Below the pieces are notes generated by a model that searched no databases, had not been told where the DNA came from, and saw nothing but the letters and a program-made list of their open reading frames with translations. 55,230 nucleotides of DNA from Hyphomicrobiales bacterium (GTDB lineage Bacteria > Pseudomonadota > Alphaproteobacteria > Rhizobiales > Methyloligellaceae). The DNA lies in the NCBI GenBank assembly GCA_028280515.1, contig JANQLP010000143.1, forward strand, positions 1-55,230, in the 5' to 3' direction. Shown here piece after piece: positions 7,975 to 15,116 of the stretch (positions within the stretch are counted from its first letter, which is position 1; each line of letters opens with the position of its first letter). The translations under genes were made by a program, and so were the position numbers.

Positions 7975-9135
7975 TTGATCAGACCGAAAACGCATAGGAC
8001 GCGGCCAAACGGAACCGTCAGAGGCCTTCTGACGTTGCTTCTGCTGGCAATCGTCGCCTGGACGTCGCTCATGCCCGGCACGGCCGGCGCGACGTCGAGA
8101 ATCAAGGATCTCGTCGATTTCGAAGGCATTCGCGAGAACCAGCTTGTCGGCTACGGTCTTGTCGTCGGCCTGAACGGCACCGGAGACTCCCTGCGTAACG
8201 CGCCGTTCACACGCCAAAGCCTCCAGGCCATGCTCGAGCGCCTCGGCATCAACACCAGAGACGCCGATCTGCGGACCGCCAATGTTGCCGCGGTCATGGT
8301 CACGTCCAATCTGCCGCCGTTTTCCACCCAGGGCACGCGCATCGACGTATCGGTCAGCGCACTTGGCGACGCAACCAGCCTCCAGGGCGGCATGTTGCTC
8401 GTCACACCGCTGCATGGCGCCGACGGCGAGGTTTATGCGGTCGGCCAGGGGTCGGTCGCCGTAGCCGGCTTTGCCGCCGAGGGCGACGCGGCCTCTATCA
8501 CCCGGGGCGTTCCGACCGTCGGGCGCATTGCCAATGGCGCGATTGTCGAACGCGAACTGCATTTCCGCCTGGCGCACCAGCGCAGCATTCGTCTTGCGCT
8601 CCGTAATCCGGACCTGACGACGGCGAAGCGGATCGCCTCCGCCATCAACACTTTTACCTCTTACCGACTGGCCCACACCGAAGACCCGGCCACGGTCTCG
8701 CTCAGCCTGCCGAAGGAGTATCCGGGGACCATCGTGCAGATGCTGACGGATATCGAGCAACTGCGGATTGAGCCCGACCAGGTCGCGAAGGTCGTGATCG
8801 ACGAAGCGAGCGGCGTCATCGTCATGGGCCGGGACGTGCGCGTCAGCACGGTCGCCGTGGCGCAAGGCAACCTCACCGTCACCATTACCGAAACGCCCCA
8901 GGTGAGCCAGCCGACACCCTTCTCCGAGACGGGCCAGACCGTCGTCGTTCCGCGCACCCAGGTGACGGCGGACGACGAGAACCAGCACCGGCTCGCAGTG
9001 ATCCAGGAAGGCGTCACGCTGCGGGAGCTGGTCGACGGCTTGAATGCGCTGGGGATCGGACCGCGCGACATGATCGCCATCCTTCAGGCCATCAAGGCAT
9101 CCGGCGCGCTGCAGGCCGAAATCGAGGCGATGTAA
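7975..9135 (+). CDS. flgI: Flagellar P-ring protein FlgI
   Basis: A 386-residue periplasmic P-ring subunit. I chose the TTG at 7975, which has GGGGA six to seven bases upstream and lies downstream of the sigma-54 promoter; no in-frame ATG precedes the signal peptide. The signal peptide spans about residues 15-38 (LLTLLLLAIVAW, cleavage near TAGATS). Mature FlgI motifs are SRIKDLVDFEGIRENQLVGYGLVVGLNGTGD (two adjoining segments), NVAAVMVTSNLPPF, DVSVSALGDATSLQGG and the C-terminal RDMIAILQAIKASGAL. Its TAA overlaps the flgJ ATG. Confidence 0.95.
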   Translation: MIRPKTHRTRPNGTVRGLLTLLLLAIVAWTSLMPGTAGATSRIKDLVDFEGIRENQLVGYGLVVGLNGTGDSLRNAPFTRQSLQAMLERLGINTRDADLRTANVAAVMVTSNLPPFSTQGTRIDVSVSALGDATSLQGGMLLVTPLHGADGEVYAVGQGSVAVAGFAAEGDAASITRGVPTVGRIANGAIVERELHFRLAHQRSIRLALRNPDLTTAKRIASAINTFTSYRLAHTEDPATVSLSLPKEYPGTIVQMLTDIEQLRIEPDQVAKVVIDEASGVIVMGRDVRVSTVAVAQGNLTVTITETPQVSQPTPFSETGQTVVVPRTQVTADDENQHRLAVIQEGVTLRELVDGLNALGIGPRDMIAILQAIKASGALQAEIEAM

Positions 9136-9449
9136 TGGACGCCGCCCTCGCCACAGCCGCCGCGCAGCTCACCCGCACCGTCGACGCTTCGGCGCAGACT
9201 GGCGCCGGCGCACAGGTTGCCCGCAAGGCCGCGGAGGAATTTGAATCCGTCTTCCTCACCACCATGCTCGAAGGCATGTTCACCGGTCTCGACGCCGAAG
9301 CGCCGTTCGGAGGCGGTTCGACCGAAAAAACCTACCGCTCGCTGCTGGTGTCGGAATACGCCAAGCAGATTTCCGGCAACGGCGGAATTGGAATTGCCGA
9401 TCAGATCACGCGCGACCTGATCGCGCTTCAGGAGGATGCGCAAAAATGA
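9135..9449 (+). CDS. flgJ: Rod-binding protein FlgJ, N-terminal domain only
   Basis: A 104-residue protein matching only the rod-binding domain of FlgJ (EEFESVFLTTMLEGMF, then TYRSLLVSEYAKQISGNGGIGIADQI). The C-terminal muramidase of enteric FlgJ is absent, which is usual in alphaproteobacteria, where this protein has also been called CheL and the lytic enzyme is encoded separately. It overlaps flgI by one base and the next gene by four, giving tight translational coupling. Confidence 0.9.
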   Translation: MDAALATAAAQLTRTVDASAQTGAGAQVARKAAEEFESVFLTTMLEGMFTGLDAEAPFGGGSTEKTYRSLLVSEYAKQISGNGGIGIADQITRDLIALQEDAQK

Positions 9450-9937
9450 CGCTGAACCAGAACACGCCCCCCACGCCGGACATCCCGCGCATCGAGACTA
9501 CGGAAGCCGCGCAGGCGCTGTGCAAACGAATCCTCGAGACGACGACTGACCTCATCGACCTGCTCGACCGCGAAACGGCCATGCTCAAGAAGGGCAAACC
9601 GGGCGAGCTGGAATCCGTCCATGTGCGCAAGGCGGCGCTCAACGCCCTGATCACGCGGGACATGTCCGTGTTCCGCCGCGACGCGGAGTTCATCACCATG
9701 GCGGCGCCGGATGAAATCAGCGCCATCAAGGATCAGCACGCGCAGTTCCAGAAATCCCTGGACGCCAACAAGGATGCGCTCGTCGCCATGAAAGCCGTCT
9801 CGGAGTCCCTGCTCCACACCATCGCCACCCGCGCCAAGGCGAAGTCCGCGGGTCCCGAAGTCTACGGTCAGGATGCCGATCTCAGTGTGGGCGATGCGTC
9901 CGGACGCTCGGCGATCTCGGTCAACACCGTTCTTTAG
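9446..9937 (+). CDS. FlgN/FlbY-like putative flagellar export chaperone
   Basis: A 163-residue, mostly helical, soluble protein (helices about 20-55, 60-90 and 95-135) with a low-complexity tail. RETAMLKKGKPGELESVHVRK resembles the FlgN-type chaperone core, which binds FlgK/FlgL before export. In Caulobacter the gene at this position after flgI-cheL is called flbY. It overlaps flgJ by ATGA and ends the flgI operon. The chaperone role is inferred from context and the helical pattern; sequence similarity to FlgN is weak. Confidence 0.62.
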   Translation: MTLNQNTPPTPDIPRIETTEAAQALCKRILETTTDLIDLLDRETAMLKKGKPGELESVHVRKAALNALITRDMSVFRRDAEFITMAAPDEISAIKDQHAQFQKSLDANKDALVAMKAVSESLLHTIATRAKAKSAGPEVYGQDADLSVGDASGRSAISVNTVL

Positions 9938-10065
9938 ATATCCGCGCCCCGAAACGCCGGGCGATAAATAGAATGCGCGCCGATATGGTAACCAGGGATT
10001 TACCCTGCCCGCCGCAACGGTCATGCATTAACCATCGGTTTCCACTTCTCCCGTAAAACCGTCAC

Positions 10066-10093
10066 TTGCTGACGGGGGCATATTCGTCAGCAA
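10066..10093. promoter_or_regulatory. 9-bp inverted repeat upstream of flagellin
   Basis: TTGCTGACG (10066-10074) and CGTCAGCAA (10085-10093) form a perfect 9-bp stem with a 10-base loop. It could terminate the flgI operon, although there is no T run, or act as an operator for the flagellin gene 150 bp downstream. Confidence 0.4.
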
Positions 10094-10128
10094 GGTATTT
10101 GAGCGACCTGAGCCTGAAAAGGTGCGTC

Positions 10129-10176
10129 AATTCGGCAAATTAAGCCGAATTAATATTAACACCTCATTAGGCTTAA
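10129..10176. promoter_or_regulatory. Overlapping palindromes and CtrA-like box upstream of flagellin
   Basis: AATTCGGC (10129-10136) pairs with GCCGAATT (10144-10151). TTAAGCC (10140-10146) pairs with GGCTTAA (10170-10176). The two inverted repeats share bases and cannot form together. The core CGGC-N7-GCCG resembles the palindromes at flgF and flgE. Within the segment, TTAACACCTCATTAG (10156-10170) fits TTAA-N7-TTAg, a CtrA-like box. No convincing sigma-54 promoter is present in 9938-10246, so flagellin transcription may depend on this box. Confidence 0.45.
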
Positions 10177-10193
10177 TTCGTGATGATGCCTGT

Positions 10194-10213
10194 CATGTTC
10201 CAGGAGGGACATG
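10194..10213 (+). promoter_or_regulatory. Hairpin with AGGA loop in flagellin leader
   Basis: CATGTTCC (10194-10201) pairs with GGGACATG (10206-10213), leaving the tetraloop AGGA. It ends 33 bases before the flagellin ATG and is separate from the ribosome-binding site (AAAAGGAAC, about 10 bases before the ATG). If transcription starts near the CtrA-like box, it would be near the 5' end of the mRNA, where FlbT binds flagellin transcripts in Caulobacter. An AGGA loop is also a typical CsrA target. Confidence 0.5.
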
Positions 10214-10246
10214 TGTTTGGAGTAACCCAGAAAAGGAACAACAGCT

Positions 10247-12115
10247 ATGGCTGACATTACTCTCTCCTCGGCGGTACGTAATAATCTGCTCTCACTGCAG
10301 AACACCGCCGAACTGCTTGGCCGGACGCAGGAGCGTCTTGCAACTGGACTTAAAGTCAACAGCGCCCTCGACGATCCAACGGCGTTCTTCACCGCTTCAT
10401 CGCTCAATGCACGTGCTGGCGACCTCAATCGCCTGCTCGACTCGGTCGGCAACGCGCTGCAGACGATCGTCGCCGCTGACGAAGGCCTCTCGGCGATCAC
10501 GAAGCTGGTCGAGACCGCACAGGCGAACGTGCGTCAGGCGCTTCAGAAACCCGCCGCGGTCGCTACCCCCGCTGCCGCAGCGCAAGCTACGGGTGGCGTG
10601 CTCTTTGCTGCCGACGACACCGCAGCTGTCGCAACAGGCACCGCGACTTTGGCGGCAGATACCGCAGCGACGACGGCGACGTCGAGTGGCGGCGCCATCC
10701 AAGGGGCCGATGTCCTCAACTCCGGCGACGTCGGCCTGGCGGCCGGGGACTCACTGACGATCACGTCCTCGGACGGCTCGTTTACGTCCACGACCATTAA
10801 CTTCGTCGGTACCGGTGCCTCGACATCGGGCACCACGCTCGACGTCACCGTCGCCGACATTGACAACCTAGTCTCTTCGATCAACGCGGCGGCCGGTCAG
10901 ACCATTGCATCGGTGAATGGCAGCAACGAGCTTCAGATCCAGTCGATCAACGCGACGGCCGACATCACGATCGGCGGCTCGATCGCTGGTGGCAACCTGA
11001 CGGCACTTGCGAGCGTCGAGCCTGCGAACGCCTCTGCCGGTCTTGCTGCAGCGGTCGCCGGTAACGAGACGCTTCAGTTCACCATCAACGGCAACACGGA
11101 CACGATCACGTTCGGTACCAATGATGGCGCAAACCAAGTCTCGAACCGGGCTGAGCTGGAAGCCCGCCTGACGGCGATCTCCGGCGGCGGCGGCAACACA
11201 GGTGCCACGTTTGCGGTTAGCAGCAACAACATCGTTGCCACGGCGGCGAATGTGTCCGATGGAGCCATTACCATCTCGGGTGGCAGCAACGCGCTGAGCT
11301 TCGCCGGCTTCACTGGCGGCCAGCAGGCGGGTACCACGAATTCCGCGCTCGCTGGTTTGACCCAGACCGACTTTACGGTCAACTTCGGTGGCGCTGGTGA
11401 CGAGACGATCGACTTCAGCTCGATCAACTCGGTGAGTGACCTGGACACCGCCCTCGCCGGACTCACCAACGGCACGGGCGCCCGTACGGCCACCGGTGCC
11501 ATTGCGTTCACCGGCGCCAACCTGACCGATGACATCGTCATCGGCGGTACGGTGACGGGTACCGGCTTCAGCGCGGGCACGACCAGCGCGACAGCTGCAT
11601 CGACAACCAACAACGCCGACCGCGCCGCTCTGGAGAGCGAATTCAACAACCTCCGGACCCAGCTGGACGAGTTGGCGGCCGATGCGAGCTTCAACGGCAA
11701 CAACCTGCTCGATGGTGACAACCTGACGGTTATCTTCAACGAGGAAGGCACCAGCACGCTGAGCATCACCGGCGTCACCTTCGACTCGGCTGGTCTCGGC
11801 ATCAGTGCCGCAGCAGCGGACTCGTTCCAGTCCGACGCCAACCTCAACACCATTCTCGGTGAACTCGATACGGCGATCGGGTCCCTGCGGTCGCAGGCTT
11901 CGACGTTCGGTTCGAACCTGTCGATCGTCGAGATCCGTCAGGACTTCACCAAGAACCTGATCAACACGCTCGAGACCGGTGCGGGCAACCTGACCCTGGC
12001 CGACTCGAACGAGGAAGGCGCTAACACGCTGGCCCTCCAGACACGGCAGCAGCTCTCATCTGTCGCCCTGTCACTGGCGTCTCAGGCCGATCAGAACGTG
12101 CTCCGTCTCTTCTAA
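10247..12115 (+). CDS. Flagellin with long central insertion
   Basis: A 622-residue filament subunit, about twice the usual alphaproteobacterial length. The N-terminal D0/D1 helices (about 1-100: SSAVRNNLLSLQNTAELLGR, RLATGLKVNSALDDPTAFFT) and C-terminal helices (about 455-622, ending LSSVALSLASQADQNVLRLF) are well conserved. Between them (about 100-455) lie an Ala/Thr-rich linker and about three Flagellin_IN-like beta modules: residues 165-250 with DIDNLVSSINAAAG, 272-358, and 372-440. These probably form the outer filament surface. A ribosome-binding site (AAGGAAC) precedes the ATG and a strong terminator follows. No second flagellin is in the window. Confidence 0.95.
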   Translation: MADITLSSAVRNNLLSLQNTAELLGRTQERLATGLKVNSALDDPTAFFTASSLNARAGDLNRLLDSVGNALQTIVAADEGLSAITKLVETAQANVRQALQKPAAVATPAAAAQATGGVLFAADDTAAVATGTATLAADTAATTATSSGGAIQGADVLNSGDVGLAAGDSLTITSSDGSFTSTTINFVGTGASTSGTTLDVTVADIDNLVSSINAAAGQTIASVNGSNELQIQSINATADITIGGSIAGGNLTALASVEPANASAGLAAAVAGNETLQFTINGNTDTITFGTNDGANQVSNRAELEARLTAISGGGGNTGATFAVSSNNIVATAANVSDGAITISGGSNALSFAGFTGGQQAGTTNSALAGLTQTDFTVNFGGAGDETIDFSSINSVSDLDTALAGLTNGTGARTATGAIAFTGANLTDDIVIGGTVTGTGFSAGTTSATAASTTNNADRAALESEFNNLRTQLDELAADASFNGNNLLDGDNLTVIFNEEGTSTLSITGVTFDSAGLGISAAAADSFQSDANLNTILGELDTAIGSLRSQASTFGSNLSIVEIRQDFTKNLINTLETGAGNLTLADSNEEGANTLALQTRQQLSSVALSLASQADQNVLRLF

Positions 12116-12143
12116 GAAACGCGCACAAACTGACACGAAATCA

Positions 12144-12173
12144 GGCGGCGGGGTTTTCCCCGCCGCCTTTTTT
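12144..12173 (+). terminator. Rho-independent terminator after flagellin
   Basis: GGCGGCGGGG (12144-12153) pairs with CCCCGCCGCC (12158-12167) across a TTTT loop and is followed by six T. It lies 28 bp after the flagellin stop, giving a monocistronic transcript. Confidence 0.92.
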
Positions 12174-12232
12174 GTCTCTCCTCCGCCCCTCCCCGCGCCC
12201 GCGGCCAGTCATGCCGAAAAATCGGGCACGCC

Positions 12233-12247
12233 TTAACCGCCCGTTAG
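12233..12247. promoter_or_regulatory. CtrA-like box upstream of flbT
   Basis: TTAACCGCCCGTTAG fits TTAA-N7-TTAA except for the last base, the same variant as at 10156-10170. It lies 88 bp upstream of the flbT start and after the flagellin terminator, so flbT-flaF probably has its own promoter. Confidence 0.45.
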
Positions 12248-12334
12248 CATTAACAAAACATACTCAACCCCGCTGCGAAGGCCCGGAAACAGGGCCCAGA
12301 CCTTGTTCGAACCGCAGCATGAGGCGCTCTGCAA

Positions 12335-12727
12335 ATGGCACTCAAAGTCGAAATCAAACCACGTGAACGGATCATCGTTGGCAATGCCGTCATCACCAAT
12401 GACGGCAACCGCGCACGGCTCATCGTTGAGGGCGATGCGCCGATTCTTCGCGAGAAAGATATATTGCGGCCCGACGATGCCGACACGCCGTGCAAGAAGA
12501 TCTATCTGCTTGTTCAGATGATGTATCTCGCGGAAGACCCGCGAATACATCACGATCTATATTTCCAGTTGATCAAGGATATGCAGACCGCGGCGCCGAG
12601 TACCATGCTTCAAATCGATCGGATCAACGATCAGATATTAACCGGCTTCTATTACAAGGCCCTCAAGGAAGCCAAGGCACTTATCGCATACGAAAGGGAA
12701 TTGTTGGACAATGCAAAATGCCTATGA
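12335..12727 (+). CDS. flbT: Flagellin mRNA regulator FlbT
   Basis: A 130-residue protein. In Caulobacter FlbT binds the 5' UTR of flagellin mRNA and promotes its decay until hook assembly is complete. Family motifs are MALKVEIKPRERIIVGNAVI, GDAPILREKDIL, KKIYLLVQMMYL and ILTGFYYKALKEAKALIAYE. It is the first gene of flbT-flaF and overlaps flaF by 17 bases. Its likely target in this window is the flagellin leader hairpin at 10194-10213. Confidence 0.95.
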   Translation: MALKVEIKPRERIIVGNAVITNDGNRARLIVEGDAPILREKDILRPDDADTPCKKIYLLVQMMYLAEDPRIHHDLYFQLIKDMQTAAPSTMLQIDRINDQILTGFYYKALKEAKALIAYERELLDNAKCL

Positions 12728-13076
12728 GGCCTACAAAGAGACGGCGACGGCAACCACGGCCCCAAGGGAACTCGAAGCATCACTTCTGCTGAAGGCGGCA
12801 ACCCGGCTGCAAGAGGTGCATGACAGCTGGTCCGACGACCGGTCCATGCTCTATTCCGTCCTGCACTACAACCGGCGGCTCTGGACGGTTTTTGTCGGCG
12901 CGGTCGCCGAAGAAGACAGCCCGCTTCCATTGGAAATCCGGAACAACGTGGCGTCGCTTGGCGTCTTCATCTTCAAACACACCATCGACGTGCAACAGAA
13001 TCCGACGCCGGAGAAGCTCAAGACCCTTATCAACATCAACAAGGAGATCGCCGCGGGCCTCAACGCGGCGGCCTGA
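12711..13076 (+). CDS. flaF: Flagellin synthesis regulator FlaF
   Basis: A 121-residue helical protein required for flagellin synthesis and secretion, acting against FlbT. Motifs include YEAYKETATATTAPRELEAS, RSMLYSVLHYNRRLWTVFV, LPLEIRNNVASLGVFIFKHT and PTPEKLKTLININKEIAAGL. It overlaps flbT by 17 bases, so the two antagonistic regulators are co-translated. A hairpin terminator follows 46 bp downstream. Confidence 0.95.
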   Translation: MQNAYEAYKETATATTAPRELEASLLLKAATRLQEVHDSWSDDRSMLYSVLHYNRRLWTVFVGAVAEEDSPLPLEIRNNVASLGVFIFKHTIDVQQNPTPEKLKTLININKEIAAGLNAAA

Positions 13077-13122
13077 GAGATCTCGGACACGCCACATTCA
13101 CGTTGGCATGTGAAACACGGAA

Positions 13123-13155
13123 CGTCGCCCCTGGAGGTTTACGGGCGGCGTTTTT
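13123..13155 (+). terminator. Terminator after flaF
   Basis: CGTCGCCC (13123-13130) pairs with GGGCGGCG (13143-13150), with one T-G pair, and is followed by TTTTT (13151-13155). Confidence 0.8.
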
Positions 13156-13167
13156 CTTTGGGGAAAC

Positions 13168-13268
13168 CGTATTAAGGGGACAGTTTACTTAATTTGGCCT
13201 ATGTCATGAACGAGTTCACCAGTGGACCCGAAATTAAGTAAACTGTCCCCTTAATACGCCTTAATACG
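13168..13268. repeat. Long palindromic element, copy 1
   Basis: Two perfectly complementary 28-base arms (13168-13195 and 13231-13258, core GGGGACAGTTTACTTAATT) flank a 35-base centre. The outer end of the right arm (TTAATACG) is partly duplicated at 13261-13268. A second copy lies at 44967-45067 in the opposite orientation, with its centre diverged but alignable. No transposase is nearby. It lies between convergent flaF and flgL. Such ends are reminiscent of elements mobilised in trans by REP-associated (IS200-like) transposases. Confidence 0.85.
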
Positions 13269-13297
13269 GATGTGTTTCCGGCTAAAACGAAAAGACT

Positions 13298-15106
13298 CTA
13301 CAGGAAGTTCAGGATGGAGAGACCACTCAGGCTGACCGACACCTGAAGGCTGGCCTCAAGACGTGTGTTCAATGCCAGTATCTGCGCGCTGACCTCGAAG
13401 ATATCGGCATCCTCCGCCTCGCTGATCACATTGCGCATCAGACTGTCGCTCGCCTCGTGGCGCTCGTTCGTCTGTCCCATCACCGTCTTGGATACGGTCA
13501 ATTCGGTGATGATGTCCTCCACGGCCTGCACCGTGCCCTGGAATGCCAGGTTGGTCCCGGCGCGCAGGCGCATCTCGTGATACCGGTCCCCGGCATTCGG
13601 GTCATTCGGGTCAAACACCTCCGACGTCACGGCGGCGAACGTTTTCATGACCTCGCGGAGCGCGTCTTCGTTGGCCCGCGCTCCGTAGGAAACGCTGATC
13701 GCATCGTCCACCTTCGCTGCCGCGCTCTGCCGCGCGCCGGTCGAGGACACTTCGCCCGTGTACCAGAAAACGGTATTGGCTGTCGTCGCGTTGATCAGCG
13801 CCGTGGCCGTGTCGAAGGGCGGTCCGTCAACCCGTTGCGGCGGGGTGGCCTCGTCGAAGTCGAAAAAATTGTCAGTGGCGGCGAACAGGGATGCGGCGCT
13901 GAGTGAGCGTTGTGCTTCCGTCTGTATTTCGCTGTCGAGGGCCGACTGGAAGTTGGCAGCCGTTTCGTTTTCATCTGCACCAACCAGAAACTCGCCCGCG
14001 TTGACGGGACCGCTGGTGCGCGCCGTGAGCATCATATCGTGCGTCGTGCCGTCGGGCAGGTCGAATGTGAGCTGAATCGTCTCGCCGTCCTGGGGCAGCG
14101 TCGCCGAAAACGACACGTCGATGGACGGCGGTGTTCCCGAGGGTCCGTTCACGGCGGTGCCGCTCAGGGTCGACGTCGCACCGTTGAGCTTGAAGCCGAA
14201 CGGGCTGCCGTCCACGTCTTCCGAAATGGTCGCCGTACCGGTGGGATTGGCAACCGTACCGGTCGTCAGACCCGCAAGCGCCGCCGCGCCGGTGTCGACG
14301 TCCGTGATGGTAATCGAGTCGGTGATATTCGGCGCGGTCAGCTGGAGCTGGTTTCCGCCGACGATCGATGCAACGTCTGAGCCGAAAGCCCCATCAATTG
14401 CCGTCTCGAGCGCCGTCAGCGAATCGAACCCGCCATCGGAGACATTGAAGGTCTGGATGTTGCCGCCGATGTCGATGGTGAACTCGGCGGTCGCCAGACC
14501 GCCAATGTCGCCGGGCGACAGGACCACACCGCCGAGAATAGAGGCCTCCGGCCCGTCGAGTGCAAGCCGCCCTCGCCCATCGGCACCAAGGTCCGCCTGG
14601 CGGCGTTCGGCAGAGATCTGATTGAAGCCTGCGCGCCCCCCGCTGCCGTTCAGGATCTCCGCGGGATTTACCACCGGATTGCCCTCGACCTCGCGGCCGC
14701 CAAAGAAGTGGCGCCCGTCGATCTCCGTGTTGAGGAGCGCGACCGTCTCGTCGAACCTCGCGGCAACCTCGGTCTGGAAAGCGGTCTTGCCGGTCGAGAG
14801 AACGTCGAAGCCTGCTTCGAGCGCGCCGGATTTGCTCTCTGAGGCCAGTTCGCGAATGCGGTCGAGCGACTGCAGCATGACGTCGAGCCGGATATCGAGA
14901 ACCGAGATCGTGTCGGTGAAACCCTTGATCTGGGTCAGTTCCGCGCGCGTCGAGAGCACCTGCGAACGCTGCAGCCCGAGATCGCCATAAGTCTGTACCT
15001 TCTTGTTCGTGGCAAGCTGAAGCAGCAGGTCATCCAGCGTCTTTCGAGTGTCAGCGATCGACTTGTTGAGACCGAGAGTAGGAGACAGAACATTGACCGG
15101 CGGCAT
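13298..15106 (-). CDS. flgL: Flagellar hook-filament junction protein FlgL
   Basis: A 602-residue hook-associated protein 3, about twice the enteric length (about 317). The N-terminal flagellin-like helix region (about 1-150) has RKTLDDLLLQLATNKKVQTYGDLG and GRHFFGG; the C-terminal helix (about 510-602) ends LNTRLEASLQVSVSLSGLSILNFL. The middle (about 190-450) is a long insertion with Flagellin_IN-like beta segments (LTALETAIDGAFGSDVASIV, then QLQLTAPNITDSITI). It is the last gene of flgE-flgK-flgL, 10 bp after flgK. Confidence 0.93.
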   Translation of the reverse strand: MPPVNVLSPTLGLNKSIADTRKTLDDLLLQLATNKKVQTYGDLGLQRSQVLSTRAELTQIKGFTDTISVLDIRLDVMLQSLDRIRELASESKSGALEAGFDVLSTGKTAFQTEVAARFDETVALLNTEIDGRHFFGGREVEGNPVVNPAEILNGSGGRAGFNQISAERRQADLGADGRGRLALDGPEASILGGVVLSPGDIGGLATAEFTIDIGGNIQTFNVSDGGFDSLTALETAIDGAFGSDVASIVGGNQLQLTAPNITDSITITDVDTGAAALAGLTTGTVANPTGTATISEDVDGSPFGFKLNGATSTLSGTAVNGPSGTPPSIDVSFSATLPQDGETIQLTFDLPDGTTHDMMLTARTSGPVNAGEFLVGADENETAANFQSALDSEIQTEAQRSLSAASLFAATDNFFDFDEATPPQRVDGPPFDTATALINATTANTVFWYTGEVSSTGARQSAAAKVDDAISVSYGARANEDALREVMKTFAAVTSEVFDPNDPNAGDRYHEMRLRAGTNLAFQGTVQAVEDIITELTVSKTVMGQTNERHEASDSLMRNVISEAEDADIFEVSAQILALNTRLEASLQVSVSLSGLSILNFL

Positions 15107-15116
15107 CTAAAACCCC

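Noticed and set aside
9994-10009. Sigma-54 promoter for flagellin
   Set aside because: The spacing GG-N10-GC is met, but other consensus bases are absent and it lies about 240 bp upstream of the gene.
13168-13268. Insertion sequence or CRISPR-like repeat
   Set aside because: There is no transposase frame, no array of spacers and only one unit at each site; it is listed as a palindromic repeat instead.
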